NCBI RefSeq assembly: GCF_013404085.1
Contig: NZ_JABFHO010000001.1
Location: 3,173,001 to 3,237,000 of the forward strand
Length of the DNA: 64,000 bases
Source: Winogradskyella helgolandensis
GTDB lineage: Bacteria > Bacteroidota > Bacteroidia > Flavobacteriales > Flavobacteriaceae
Direction: 5' to 3'
In this document: in pieces, positions 45,737 to 55,817 of the stretch
How the letters are laid out: every line of letters begins with the position of its first letter
Numbering within the stretch: the first letter of the stretch is position 1
Made by a program: the position numbers and the translations under genes
The notes under the pieces: generated by a model
Database searches by the model: none
What the model was told of the DNA's origin: nothing
The model's input: only the letters and a program-made list of their open reading frames with translations

Positions 45737-47368
45737 TTAAGAGGCTTCAACTGAGGTAAATTTAAACTTTCCTCCATCAAACAAGCCTTTATCACTTAAT
45801 TTTAAAGCCGGAATAACCAACAAAGCCATAAATGATAAACTCATATAAGGTGCATGAAGTTTACTTCCCAATTGTTTGGCCATTTTATCGAGTTCTGAAT
45901 ATTGTTTCCCAATAACTTCGGCATTTTTATCACTCATTATTCCTGCAACAGGCAGTGCAACTACTTTTTCTTCTGTATCACTAACTGCACAAATTCCCCC
46001 TTCATTTTCTACTAATAAATTTACCGCTTTACAAATCGCTTCGTCCGAAACACCAATAGCAATTATATTATGAGAATCGTGACCTACAGAACTTGCAATA
46101 GCTCCTTCTTTCAGTCCATAATTTTTAATGAATGCAATGGCAGGTTTATCATTTTTATAACGATTAACAACCGTCATTTTTAAAACATCTGTTTCAGTAT
46201 TAGACACCAGATTCCCATTTTCAATCTTAGAATCTACGATAATTTCATTGGTTACTAATTCCCCATCCAAACACTCAATCACTCTAATTTTCTTGGCGTC
46301 AGATTCAAATCTAAAATCTGAAACGTATTTTTTATCGGTGTTGAAATTATTTAAATTCTCAAATTCTACATGCTTCACATGCGAAACTCCATTAGCAAAT
46401 ACCAACTCACCATTAATATAAGTTTCAAGCGTTTTAAAATCTTTTAAATCTTCAACAACGATACAATCTGCATCATCTCCTACATTGAGCAAACCCACAT
46501 CTAAATTGTAATGTTTCACTGGGTTTACACAAGCCGACTGCAAAACTTTAAATACATCAATTCCTTTAGCAACAGCTCTTGCACACAATTGATTAATGTG
46601 TCCTAACAATAAATCGTCTGGATGTTTGTCATCGCTACAAAACATCATATTTTCATAATGTTGATCCAACAAGTCAATTAAGGCTTCAAAGTTTTTGGCG
46701 GCACTACCCTCTCGGATAATCACCTTCATTCCTTTTTGTAGTTTTTCTAAACCTTCGTCATAAGAAAAACACTCGTGATCTGTAGAAATCCCTGCCGAAA
46801 TATACTTGGTCAAATCCTCACCTCTTAAACCTGGTGCATGACCATCGACGGGTTTATTATAATGTTTTGCCCATTCTATTTTCTTTAAGACTTCCGCATC
46901 ATCGTAAATGACTCCAGGATAATTCATCATTTCAGCCAAATACTTAATATCTGGATTCTCCATTAAGGTTTTAATAGCGTCCGAATCAATAACAGCACCT
47001 GCCGACTCAAAACTTGTCGCTGGCACACAAGATGGTGCACCGAAATTAAATTTGAATGGTGTTTGTTTTCCATTATTAATCATGAACTCTACACCTGCAA
47101 CACCAAGAACATTGGCAATCTCATGTGGATCTGAAACTGTAGAAACTGTACCATGTTTTACAGCTATCTTAGCAAACTCACTTGGTACTAACATTGAGCT
47201 TTCTATATGAATATGTGCATCTACAAAACCAGGTAAGATGAAATGATTTTCGTCGCAATCTTTCTCTACGATAGATTCAATTTTCCCAGCTTTAATTGTA
47301 ATTTCTCCTTTAAAGATTTTACGATTCTCAATATCTACAATGTTTCCTTTTATTTTCAAACTTCTCAA
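45737..47368 (-). CDS. ade: Adenine deaminase
   Basis: Protein of 543 residues, normal length for the Ade/AdeC amidohydrolase family, which deaminates adenine to hypoxanthine in purine salvage. The metal-binding motif [20 protein letters not shown] (His 52 and His 54), [30 protein letters not shown] and the C-terminal [15 protein letters not shown] and GGICAVSD segments are all present. It is preceded on the minus strand by tilS with a 72-base gap. Cytoplasmic. Confidence 0.95.
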   Translation of the reverse strand: MRSLKIKGNIVDIENRKIFKGEITIKAGKIESIVEKDCDENHFILPGFVDAHIHIESSMLVPSEFAKIAVKHGTVSTVSDPHEIANVLGVAGVEFMINNGKQTPFKFNFGAPSCVPATSFESAGAVIDSDAIKTLMENPDIKYLAEMMNYPGVIYDDAEVLKKIEWAKHYNKPVDGHAPGLRGEDLTKYISAGISTDHECFSYDEGLEKLQKGMKVIIREGSAAKNFEALIDLLDQHYENMMFCSDDKHPDDLLLGHINQLCARAVAKGIDVFKVLQSACVNPVKHYNLDVGLLNVGDDADCIVVEDLKDFKTLETYINGELVFANGVSHVKHVEFENLNNFNTDKKYVSDFRFESDAKKIRVIECLDGELVTNEIIVDSKIENGNLVSNTETDVLKMTVVNRYKNDKPAIAFIKNYGLKEGAIASSVGHDSHNIIAIGVSDEAICKAVNLLVENEGGICAVSDTEEKVVALPVAGIMSDKNAEVIGKQYSELDKMAKQLGSKLHAPYMSLSFMALLVIPALKLSDKGLFDGGKFKFTSVEAS

Positions 47369-47440
47369 TTTATTTTTATTATTAAAATAGATAAATTAAT
47401 AACCTATATTATCTTTTATCAAATACTTAAATAAAAATAC

Positions 47441-48754
47441 TTAAACAGTAAATTTAAGTATACTTTTAGTATTAGCTTTCACTTTAAAACGCTCATCTCC
47501 GCGTTTACCAACAACCCAAATTACGTTATTATCTGAAGTTAAAACCCAAGTATTTTCTTTTTCTACTAAAGAGGTTTTTTCGTCTTTAAGGTATTTACCG
47601 ACCTTCTTTTTACCTGTCATCCCTAAGGGCTGAAACAGGTCTTCTGTTTTCCAAAGTCTTAATTCTAACGGAAATTTTAAGCGATTTTTATCAACATAAA
47701 TAATGTGGTTCGGTGTTTCAGAAATCGCATCAACTTCGCTAATAACCAAATTACCAAAAGGTGTGTTTATAGCCGTGTCACATTCCTTTATATATAGAGA
47801 GACTTCACTTTGCTCAGCATGAGATAACGTTGCTAAGATTAAATGGTCGCGATGTTTGATTAAGCGATGTGAATTAGACTTTACCAATTTGCCTGATTCT
47901 GCATCTAATAAATCGAGAATATCATTCCATTCATTAAAGCCGTAATGTTTGAAGGTTTCGAATATATACGCTTTAGGATTCGTTGTGTTTTTAAATTCTG
48001 AAACTCTAAAGGTTGTCCCTAAATGATCATCAGAGACAATGGCACGCTTTTTAAACTCACTTAATTGCTCGTCTAAGATTAATGCGGTATCATTAAGATG
48101 GCTTAACGTATTTTGAAAACTATCTAATAATTGCGGATTGATTTCTTTTAAAATCGGCACGACTTCGTGTCTTAGCTTATTCCTCAGATATTTACGAGAC
48201 GCATTGCTAGCATCTTCTCTCCAATTGATTTGCTGTTCTTTTGCAAACGCTTCAATTTGTAATCTCGAAAACGGTAATAAAGGTCTCACCACGTTCCCAT
48301 TTACCATCGGAATACCCGTTAATCCATTTAAACCCGTTCCTCTTGTAAAATTAATGAGAAAGGTTTCGAGGTTATCATCTGCGTGATGTGCAGTTAAAAT
48401 ATAATCGAATTTTAATTGTTGTGCCAATTCTTTAAACCAATCATAACGCAATTCGCGTGCAGCCATCTGAATAGAACGCTTATTTTCATCAGCATAAGCT
48501 TGCGTATCAAAATTCTGAATAAAAACTTCGACATCTAACGCTTCGGCCAATTCTAGTACAAAATCTTCATCTTTATTACTTTCTTCTGCTCTTAAATTAA
48601 AATTACAATGTGCGAGCGAAAAATTCAGATTTAAATTTTTACATAAATATGCCAATACAACACTATCTATTCCACCCGAAATAGCAATGAGTAACCTACC
48701 CTCTTTTAAAATAGAAAGGTTTTTATCGATGTGATTATTGAAGTCTTTTTGCAC
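47441..48754 (-). CDS. tilS: tRNA(Ile)-lysidine synthase TilS
   Basis: Protein of 437 residues that attaches lysine to C34 of the CAU-anticodon isoleucine tRNA with ATP. The PP-loop is LIAISGGIDSVVLAYLC (SGGIDS at residues 26-31). LAHCNFNLR, TAHHADDNLETFLINFTRGT and NWREDASNASRKYLRNKLRH are further family signatures, and the C-terminal TilS domain includes LFQPLGMTGKKKVGKYLKDE. All essential parts are present and the start is unambiguous. The upstream gene is divergent. Confidence 0.97.
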   Translation of the reverse strand: MQKDFNNHIDKNLSILKEGRLLIAISGGIDSVVLAYLCKNLNLNFSLAHCNFNLRAEESNKDEDFVLELAEALDVEVFIQNFDTQAYADENKRSIQMAARELRYDWFKELAQQLKFDYILTAHHADDNLETFLINFTRGTGLNGLTGIPMVNGNVVRPLLPFSRLQIEAFAKEQQINWREDASNASRKYLRNKLRHEVVPILKEINPQLLDSFQNTLSHLNDTALILDEQLSEFKKRAIVSDDHLGTTFRVSEFKNTTNPKAYIFETFKHYGFNEWNDILDLLDAESGKLVKSNSHRLIKHRDHLILATLSHAEQSEVSLYIKECDTAINTPFGNLVISEVDAISETPNHIIYVDKNRLKFPLELRLWKTEDLFQPLGMTGKKKVGKYLKDEKTSLVEKENTWVLTSDNNVIWVVGKRGDERFKVKANTKSILKFTV

Positions 48755-48909
48755 AACTCAAAGGTATTGAAATTATTCATTCCTTCAGAAGTACATATAC
48801 TCAAACTTTTAGGGTAACTGAACTTTATTCTCCGGTGTTAAAATGACTTTTATCATATTGATGTGTATTCTTTTTAATTAACTTTAAAAGAATTTAAAAT
48901 TATTAGGTC

Positions 48910-49599
48910 ATGAGTGTAACAGAAAAATTAACATCAGAAACGACACGAAATGCCTTTGAAAAAAAGGTGCTTTCTGCCATACCACATTTACATCCTTATG
49001 TAAAACACAGAATCTATATTGCTGAAACTACAGGCATTTTACCAAAAAATATGTTTTCGTCTAACGGAATTATTGACGAGAGTATTATCTTACTTTATGA
49101 TACTGATTTTGACGTTGAAGCAGAACCATTAGCTATAAAACTTGAACTGTTTAAAATAGTGGATAATTATATGAATCTACTATTTAAAAACGAAGCTTAT
49201 CACAAAGAAACGATTAGTACAGATGCGATACTTAAAAAAGAATTATCTAAGCTTACTGAAGACTATACTGTTGATGGTGACTTTGATTTTATCTTAAACA
49301 CAGAACTTAACGATATCTCTTATCATCAAAATGAAAATGAAACGTTACAATTATATTCAGACAAAGAAACGTCGATTTTAACTGCTTTTGAAGTTGAGGA
49401 TTTATCTACCAAACAATCCCCAAAAGTATTTGATAAACTATATAACTGGTTACCTTTTAATGTGTCTAACATTATGGATTTGTACATTTTTGGTAAGTTA
49501 GATTTTGAATCGATTGCAAAAATCAAAAAACTAGAAGAGAAACGTGTGGTCGATATTTTTGATAAGGTTAAGCGTACTTTTAGACGGCATATTGAGTAG
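48910..49599 (+). CDS. Conserved hypothetical protein with a C-terminal sigma-4-like helix-turn-helix
   Basis: Protein of 229 residues. The N-terminal half (VLSAIPHLHPYVKHRIYIAE, GIIDESIILLYDTDFD) has no recognised motif. The last 50 residues (LYNWLPFNVSNIMDLYIFGK, LDFESIAKIKKLEEKRVVDI, FDKVKRTFRRHIE) have the spacing of a sigma-70 region 4 helix-turn-helix. No region 2 is visible, so it is not a complete sigma factor. A regulatory role is inference. It stands alone, divergent from tilS and convergent with the pabB-type gene. Confidence 0.65.
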   Translation: MSVTEKLTSETTRNAFEKKVLSAIPHLHPYVKHRIYIAETTGILPKNMFSSNGIIDESIILLYDTDFDVEAEPLAIKLELFKIVDNYMNLLFKNEAYHKETISTDAILKKELSKLTEDYTVDGDFDFILNTELNDISYHQNENETLQLYSDKETSILTAFEVEDLSTKQSPKVFDKLYNWLPFNVSNIMDLYIFGKLDFESIAKIKKLEEKRVVDIFDKVKRTFRRHIE

Positions 49600-49631
49600 T
49601 AGTTGTTGGTTGTTGGGATAAATAAACTAAT

Positions 49632-49670
49632 ACACAAAGTTGCACAAAGAAGGCACAAAGATGCGCAGAG
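49632..49670. repeat. Short CACAAAG-type intergenic repeat fragment
   Basis: CACAAAG occurs three times in 39 bases with GCAGAG at the end. Similar runs are frequent between Bacteroidota genes. It lies in the convergent gap 49600-49739, which contains no clear intrinsic terminator. Confidence 0.5.
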
Positions 49671-49739
49671 CGTTTATTTTAAATGATTTCTGGAATAGAA
49701 GGTTATATAATTTGAGAAACCGCTCACTGAGAATGAACG

Positions 49740-51038
49740 TTATCCTTCCAACGCTTCTCGCATAGCTTTTGCTTTAACTAAGCACTCTTCATATTCTTTT
49801 AAGGGATCGCTCTTTGCTGTAATGGCTCCACCTACAGAATATGAAATGTATTGTTTTGATTGGTTATATAGAATACTTCTAATAATCACATTAAAATCAA
49901 AATCACCATGTGGCGTGAAATAACCAATTGACCCAGAGTATAAACCACGTTTGGTTTCTTCGAGATTTTCAATAATTTTTAGAGCCGAGAGTTTTGGAAC
50001 ACCTGTCATACTTCCCATAGGGAATGTTGTTTTTATAATCTCTACAGGATTGGTTTCTGATTTTACTTCAGATTGAATCGTAGAAATCATTTGATGCACT
50101 TGCAAAAACGAATACACTTTGCATAGCTCCTTTACTTCTACACTACCTTTTATGGCTGTATGTGATAGATCGTTCCTTACCAAATCTACAATCATGATGT
50201 TCTCACTACGTTCTTTTTGGTCTTTTGATAAGTCTTCCGCTAATTTCAGATCTTCAGCTTGATTTTCAGATCGTTTAGCTGTTCCTTTAATAGGTTGAGA
50301 AATTACAGTAGTTCCATCTTTTTTAATATAACGTTCTGGTGACGCAGACATCATATAATTGTTTTCGAATTTTAAAAAGCTAGCAAAAGGTGGTTTTGAA
50401 ATGGCATTAAGCTTGTTAAAGGTTTCAACCGGATTTATAACACTGTCTTCTGCATAAAATTCTTGACAAAAATTAGCCTCATAAATATCGCCTCTTTGAA
50501 TATGAGCTAACATTTTATTAACTTTCTCGAAGTAGTCGTCTTTATGAATTCTTAGTTTTATTTTTATTGAATTATCGTTAGGGGATTTCTCGCTTTCACT
50601 CGAAATACCATTTCTTATAATTTCTAAATCATCCTCAATCTCATCATCAACCATTTTTAGGTACTTGATTTCAACCTGATTACCTTTAATTAAAAAGAGT
50701 TTTTTCGGTTGAAAGAAATACAAATCAGGAAAATTTAATCCATCATAATTATTAGATTTTAACTGTTCAGTAGTGTTTTTTAGATCGTAAGTGAGGTAAC
50801 CGAAAATCCAGTCGTCCGTTATGGTCTGATACTCTTTCAAGCGTTCAAAAGCATCAAAATAATCGGTTCGTATGGTTGTAAAAGCATCAACAGCCAACAC
50901 AGCATCATAATTGCTATACTGATTCTTATGCTTATTAGAATCTAACCAAACGATATCATCAAATTGCTGACTCCAAAGCAAAAGGTTTTGCTTAAAGTTT
51001 TCAATATTATTAGGATGGTGAAGATGTGTTGTTCTCAA
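49740..51038 (-). CDS. pabB: Aminodeoxychorismate synthase component I-type (PabB-like) chorismate-utilising enzyme
   Basis: Protein of 432 residues. The chorismate-binding domain fills the C-terminal two thirds with HIQRGDIYEANFCQEFYAE, FLKFENNYMMSASPERYIKK, the VISQPIKGTAKR motif, ENIMIVDLVRNDLSHTAIKG, FPMGSMTGVPKLSALKIIEN and YSVGGAITAKSDPLKEYEEC. The KGTAKR motif in place of the tryptophan-feedback LLES site and the single-gene context favour PabB (4-amino-4-deoxychorismate for folate) over TrpE, which would sit in a trp operon. No pabA or pabC is adjacent. Some homologues are annotated only as anthranilate synthase component I family. Confidence 0.85.
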   Translation of the reverse strand: MRTTHLHHPNNIENFKQNLLLWSQQFDDIVWLDSNKHKNQYSNYDAVLAVDAFTTIRTDYFDAFERLKEYQTITDDWIFGYLTYDLKNTTEQLKSNNYDGLNFPDLYFFQPKKLFLIKGNQVEIKYLKMVDDEIEDDLEIIRNGISSESEKSPNDNSIKIKLRIHKDDYFEKVNKMLAHIQRGDIYEANFCQEFYAEDSVINPVETFNKLNAISKPPFASFLKFENNYMMSASPERYIKKDGTTVISQPIKGTAKRSENQAEDLKLAEDLSKDQKERSENIMIVDLVRNDLSHTAIKGSVEVKELCKVYSFLQVHQMISTIQSEVKSETNPVEIIKTTFPMGSMTGVPKLSALKIIENLEETKRGLYSGSIGYFTPHGDFDFNVIIRSILYNQSKQYISYSVGGAITAKSDPLKEYEECLVKAKAMREALEG

Positions 51039-51124
51039 TAGAAAAATAATTGCTGCAAGTTACCGAAATAAAATTATTTCTTTAGTGTAGATTTTATTTG
51101 TTGGAGGTTCAAAATTTAGAATTA

Positions 51125-51150
51125 CACCCCTAAAATCCCCTCAAGGGGAC
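51125..51150. repeat. Intergenic repeat fragment with TCCCCTCAAGGGGA hairpin
   Basis: CACCCCTAAAATCCCCTCAAGGGGAC contains a 5-bp GC stem (51136-51149) in an otherwise AT-rich gap. The same wording is common in Bacteroidota intergenic DNA. The region 51039-51225 holds no gene and must contain divergent promoters for pabB and the epimerase gene. Confidence 0.5.
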
Positions 51151-51225
51151 AATCTCATGGTTACAAATAAAAAAACCTTGCAGAATAAATAATTAGAATT
51201 GTATATTTCAAAAAAAATAAAACGC

Positions 51226-52113
51226 ATGTATAGTTTAAAAAACGACCTATTACAAATCCATATAAAATCTAAAGGAGCTGAGTTATGTAATATAACTTCA
51301 GCAAAACATAAAACCGAATTTATGTGGCAGGCTAATCCTGAGTTTTGGGGAAGTCATGCTCCAAACTTATTTCCAATTATTGGGTGTATGAAAGATGACC
51401 ACTACATCTACAATAACAAGACATACCAAATGCCAAAGCATGGTTTTGTGAGACACAATGATAATTTCACTATTAAAAATCAGTCAGATTCTAGCATAAC
51501 GTTTTCACTAGTTTCTAATGAAAAACTGTATTCTTATTACCCTTTCTTATTTGAATTTGAAATTACTTATACACTTTCAAAAAATAAGCTAATGGTGACT
51601 CATACGATTACAAATTTAGATGATAAGACACTTTACTTCTCTTTAGGAGGTCATCCTGCTTTTAATTGTCCGCTTTCAGAAGATGAAAATTATACCGATT
51701 ATTATTTAGAATTTGAAAAAGAAGAAGACAGTCAATCATATTTATTAAATATGGCTAATGGTTTGTTAACCAATGACACCAAACCTGCATTTTCAGAAGG
51801 AAACAAAATTCATTTACGTCCAGATCTATTTAATGAGGATGCTTTAGTTTTCAAGGATTTAAAATCGAGAATTGTAAGTTTAAAACACAATACCAAAGGA
51901 AATGTGTTAACTGTAAATTTTAAAGATTTTAAACATTTAGGGATTTGGGCAAAACCTAATGCACCATATGTCTGTATTGAACCTTGGTTGGGTTTTGCTG
52001 ATCACGAAACTACAGATCAAAAGATTGAAACTAAAGAAGGTATTCTAAGTTTGGCATCTGACTCTGTTTTTAACGCTAGTTATAGCATTGAAATTGATCA
52101 TAACCATTTATAA
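51226..52113 (+). CDS. Aldose 1-epimerase family protein
   Basis: From the ATG at 51226 the protein is 295 residues (MYSLKNDLLQIHIKSKGAEL). The beta-sandwich fold of galactose-mutarotase-like enzymes is indicated by LFPIIGCMKDDHYIYNNKTY, MPKHGFVRHNDNF, LGGHPAFNCPL and APYVCIEPWLGFADHE. The histidines in KHGFVRH and GGHPAFN and the glutamate in CIEPW match the positions used by the YeaD/LacX branch. Sugar specificity cannot be assigned. A TTG start at 51199 would add nine residues and is less likely. No sugar-catabolic genes are adjacent. Confidence 0.9.
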   Translation: MYSLKNDLLQIHIKSKGAELCNITSAKHKTEFMWQANPEFWGSHAPNLFPIIGCMKDDHYIYNNKTYQMPKHGFVRHNDNFTIKNQSDSSITFSLVSNEKLYSYYPFLFEFEITYTLSKNKLMVTHTITNLDDKTLYFSLGGHPAFNCPLSEDENYTDYYLEFEKEEDSQSYLLNMANGLLTNDTKPAFSEGNKIHLRPDLFNEDALVFKDLKSRIVSLKHNTKGNVLTVNFKDFKHLGIWAKPNAPYVCIEPWLGFADHETTDQKIETKEGILSLASDSVFNASYSIEIDHNHL

Positions 52114-52231
52114 TCAATATTTATTAAACTTAAGTATACAATATTATAGATGTTTTCATTTTATATTCACAAAGTGTCATATTATATAAAAAGTATACTA
52201 TTTTGCTTCAATAATTATAATTAATCATATT

Positions 52232-55200
52232 ATGAGCCACCAAATCTTCAAGGAACACATCTCTTTTTACCTACTTCTATGTCTTACTTTTTTAACGCAA
52301 TTTTCATTTGCTCAAGACAAAGACAAGTACGGTTTACTTTGGAAAATAGAAGGAAACAACTTAGAGTCTACCTCTTATCTATTTGGAACCATGCATATAG
52401 ATGACGCTAGAGTATTTAACTTTAGTGATGCTGTTATGCCAGCCATAGAAAGTGTAGAGTATTTTGCTTTGGAGGTTAATGCAGATTCTCTAATGACAGC
52501 AATTACAGGCAAGACATATGATATTACAGCGAGTGAATACTATAAAACGTTACTAAAACCTAAGGATTATAAACGACTTTTAAAACGATTTGAAGAAGTT
52601 AACGAATTTTCTCTAGAAGATTCAGAAATAATGAGTCCAGATCAGGTAGTCAGTATGCTTATTCCAGATATTCAAAAGGACGATGACAAATCTACATTTG
52701 TTGATTTCTATCTTTTAGGTCAAGCGCGTACTATGAATAAAACGATTGTTGGCTTAGAAGATGTAAAAGACCAAATGAATTATTTTGACAATCTTTCTGA
52801 TGAAAAGAAAACAAAAGAAATTCTTAGCCATTTAGATATTGATGTGGATAGCATTAATAGAACTAAAGAAATAATGACCAAACTATATGCTACAGGTGAT
52901 TTAAATAAAATCGCTGAGTTTATAAATAATTATGATGTTATTGATAGCACTATGATTGCTAGAAATAATGTAATGAAAAACAGCATTATAGACATCATGA
53001 AAAAAGGGAGTCTGTTTGCTGGAGTTGGTGCTGCTCACTTAGTGGGTGAGAACAATGTTATTGAATTATTAATAAACGAAGGCTACGACGTTAGCGTTGT
53101 TGAAGCAAAATTTACAGGAGTAGCTGACACTTATAAAATAGACAACTCAAAAGGGATTTGGTATAACTATACAGATACCGATTTAGGGTTTAATCTCCAA
53201 TTACCAAAATCTCCAAATATTAAACAAGATTTCGACAAGTTTATTATTCATGGTTATGGAGATATACCTACTAAGACGAGTTACCTCTTTACGGGTTTTG
53301 ATACAGGTTATGCGCTAACACAATCTCAAATTGACACCTTAATGGAAAACATGGTATCTAATGTCATTGAAAAAAGAGAAGGTGAAATTATTAGTCGAGA
53401 ACAACTTCCGGATACCGATAAATTTGGCTACGATATTATAGCTAAACTGCCTAATAATGTTATGGTAAAAGCTAGATTTGTTGTTAAACATAACCATTTT
53501 TATTATTTCTCAGTCGAAACGCCACAAGAACAAATCAATGAAAATTATATTGATCGTTATTTTAATTCCATTACAATTGATGGTATAGAACCTATTATTA
53601 AAACTAAAGGTTGGCGAGAGTTTAAAAGCGAAACGGGAGCTTTTACCCTTCAAATACCTGTGGATGCAAAGGAAGTCTCTAGAGAACACCCCAACCCTAT
53701 TGATGCTGAAGGTGAACCTTATTTTCTTAATCTTTATATGGCTACAGATACTGAAAATTTAAATAATTATTTGATTCGGTATAACGACCAACCCATGGGC
53801 TATTTTCTTCAAAATCCTGAAATTGCATTTAAAGAAACTGAAAACGGATTAACACAAACGTCAGAATTACTAGCAGAACCGAAAGTTATTTATTTAGATA
53901 ACATTCAAGGACGAGAATATGAAATATTACTAAATAACAAATATCATTGTATCGTACGTGCTTATTTCAGAGGAAACCGAACATACCTTTTGATGAAACA
54001 AAAACTTAATGAAAAAGAGAAAGTGAGCGTAGACGATCTGTTTTTTAAAAGTTTTAAGTTACTGCCTTACCAAGAATCTCAACTTTCCGATTATGAATCA
54101 CCCAATAAAGATTTTAAAATAAAATTATTTGAACGGGTAACTGAAGATATCGACACACTAGATAGCAATGATTCTAATGTTATTGATTCGTATGATTATA
54201 CCACCATAAACCCTAAAACGGGTAACATTTACCAGTATGGTTATAACAATATTGGCAAATACTTCAGAATTCCAACACACAAGAAATTTCTCGATGACTA
54301 TAAAAATGGCTCACTAGAATATAATGATAGTATTGTAAATGAACGCATTTTAGTTAAAGATGGTGATTCATTAATTCAGTTTACAGTCAAAAATAAATTA
54401 TTCGAAGATACACAACGCGTGACGGTCCACCAGATTTGGTATAAAAATTACAGAATGCATATTGCTAAAGCCATTATAAATGAGGAAGAATTAAATACTG
54501 GCATTGTTGATCAAATATTTAATTCAATAAATGAAAAACCGGTTACGTCTGATATTAATGTTTACGAATCAAAAGCGAAATACATTATTGAAGATTTAAA
54601 ATCTACTGATTCCATTGTATATAATAGAGCCTTAAAAGCTTTTGAATATTACGAATTTGATAAAGATGATTTGCCAATTTTAGACGATGCACTTAACTAT
54701 AGTTTTTCAGAAGACACTAACGATGTGATTAAGGCTAGTTTAATAAATGAATATAGTTTAATAAATGATGAAACATCTTTGGAAACTTTGGAGTCATTTT
54801 ACAACAAATCATCAACATCAGATGTCTTAAAAACGGCTATCCTTATTGCTATTCCTATTATTGAATCAGAGCAGTCTTTACCGCTTTATAGCAAACTGTT
54901 CTTTTCTAATCCACCAACTGAAGAGGATTCATATGACTATAGTGTATTTCAACCTTTTAATGACTCATTAAATTATGCGATAGAAAATTACAGTAAACTA
55001 CTATCGCTTATGTCTGTAAGACAATACAGAAATGACATTATATATTTATCTAATGATATTCATAACTCCGACTTAGATACAAATGACATTGTAAAGTCAA
55101 ATTACAATAAGATTCTAAATTATTTAACGACTGACGCTGAGGTATTTTTCAACATACCTCCACCTAGCGATGAGTACGATGAAGATTATGACTACACGTA

Positions 55201-55771
55201 TTATAATTTAATGGTGGCTTATTTAAATAGCCTCAATACAGTGAAATATGACGATAGTACAAGCAATGCTTTCACCTCTAAACTTTTAAGCAGAGATGAT
55301 GACAGATGGTTGCGATTATTAGCTATTACTTCGCGTATATTTAACAATTATTCTATTTCGGAAGCTATACTAAATCCCTATTTAGAAGATTTCTATTTCA
55401 GGTTTGAAATCATAGAAGCTTATCATAAAATCGACAGACTTCAAGATGTAGATAAAAAATATCTTAAAGTAGAAGCATTCGCTAAGCTTTCCTTCTACAA
55501 CTATGTTGGTGAAGATGGAGGTTATCCGGATGAAATTAAGATTTTGAAAAAAATTAAGAAGAATGATTCAGAGTTTTACGCTGTTAAATTCGACTATATA
55601 GATGAAGATCCAAATGAAAATGTTTCGTACATCGGTATCGTCGGACCACTGAAAAAAATAGATCAAAACACTGAATTTACAATGTATAGCTCTTATACGT
55701 ATTGGGATGAATATGACGATGACTGGAAGACTAAAATAGAGACTCTAATTACAGATTTTTTAGAGTTGTAG
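52232..55771 (+). CDS. TraB/GumN family protein with a long, partly repetitive C-terminal extension
   Basis: Protein of 1179 residues with a signal peptide ending FSFAQ. Residues about 32-290 are a TraB/GumN domain (LLWKIEGNNLESTSYLFGTM, HIDDARVFNFSDAV, FALEVNADSLM, VGAAHLVGENNVIELLINEG), a fold with conserved GxxH and Glu pairs thought to be a metalloprotease-like family. After it come three related segments of about 140-160 residues beginning WYNYTDTDLGFNLQLPKS, WREFKSETGAFTLQIPVD and YESPNKDFKIKLFE. Residues about 785-1080 are helical and could be HEAT-like. Normal TraB/GumN proteins are near 300 residues, so the extension is unusual. It is in a unit of its own, 46 bases before the helicase gene. 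Confidence 0.8.
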   Translation: MSHQIFKEHISFYLLLCLTFLTQFSFAQDKDKYGLLWKIEGNNLESTSYLFGTMHIDDARVFNFSDAVMPAIESVEYFALEVNADSLMTAITGKTYDITASEYYKTLLKPKDYKRLLKRFEEVNEFSLEDSEIMSPDQVVSMLIPDIQKDDDKSTFVDFYLLGQARTMNKTIVGLEDVKDQMNYFDNLSDEKKTKEILSHLDIDVDSINRTKEIMTKLYATGDLNKIAEFINNYDVIDSTMIARNNVMKNSIIDIMKKGSLFAGVGAAHLVGENNVIELLINEGYDVSVVEAKFTGVADTYKIDNSKGIWYNYTDTDLGFNLQLPKSPNIKQDFDKFIIHGYGDIPTKTSYLFTGFDTGYALTQSQIDTLMENMVSNVIEKREGEIISREQLPDTDKFGYDIIAKLPNNVMVKARFVVKHNHFYYFSVETPQEQINENYIDRYFNSITIDGIEPIIKTKGWREFKSETGAFTLQIPVDAKEVSREHPNPIDAEGEPYFLNLYMATDTENLNNYLIRYNDQPMGYFLQNPEIAFKETENGLTQTSELLAEPKVIYLDNIQGREYEILLNNKYHCIVRAYFRGNRTYLLMKQKLNEKEKVSVDDLFFKSFKLLPYQESQLSDYESPNKDFKIKLFERVTEDIDTLDSNDSNVIDSYDYTTINPKTGNIYQYGYNNIGKYFRIPTHKKFLDDYKNGSLEYNDSIVNERILVKDGDSLIQFTVKNKLFEDTQRVTVHQIWYKNYRMHIAKAIINEEELNTGIVDQIFNSINEKPVTSDINVYESKAKYIIEDLKSTDSIVYNRALKAFEYYEFDKDDLPILDDALNYSFSEDTNDVIKASLINEYSLINDETSLETLESFYNKSSTSDVLKTAILIAIPIIESEQSLPLYSKLFFSNPPTEEDSYDYSVFQPFNDSLNYAIENYSKLLSLMSVRQYRNDIIYLSNDIHNSDLDTNDIVKSNYNKILNYLTTDAEVFFNIPPPSDEYDEDYDYTYYNLMVAYLNSLNTVKYDDSTSNAFTSKLLSRDDDRWLRLLAITSRIFNNYSISEAILNPYLEDFYFRFEIIEAYHKIDRLQDVDKKYLKVEAFAKLSFYNYVGEDGGYPDEIKILKKIKKNDSEFYAVKFDYIDEDPNENVSYIGIVGPLKKIDQNTEFTMYSSYTYWDEYDDDWKTKIETLITDFLEL

Positions 55772-55792
55772 AAATAGTTATCTAATTACAAC

Positions 55793-55800
55793 TATCTTTG
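55793..55800 (+). promoter_or_regulatory. Possible Bacteroidota -7 promoter element of the helicase gene
   Basis: TATCTTTG fits TAnnTTTG and ends 17 bases before the GTG start. This would give a very short leader. No well-spaced -33 TTTG was found, so the call is tentative. Confidence 0.4.
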
Positions 55801-55817
55801 CACCTTAAAACAGACAC

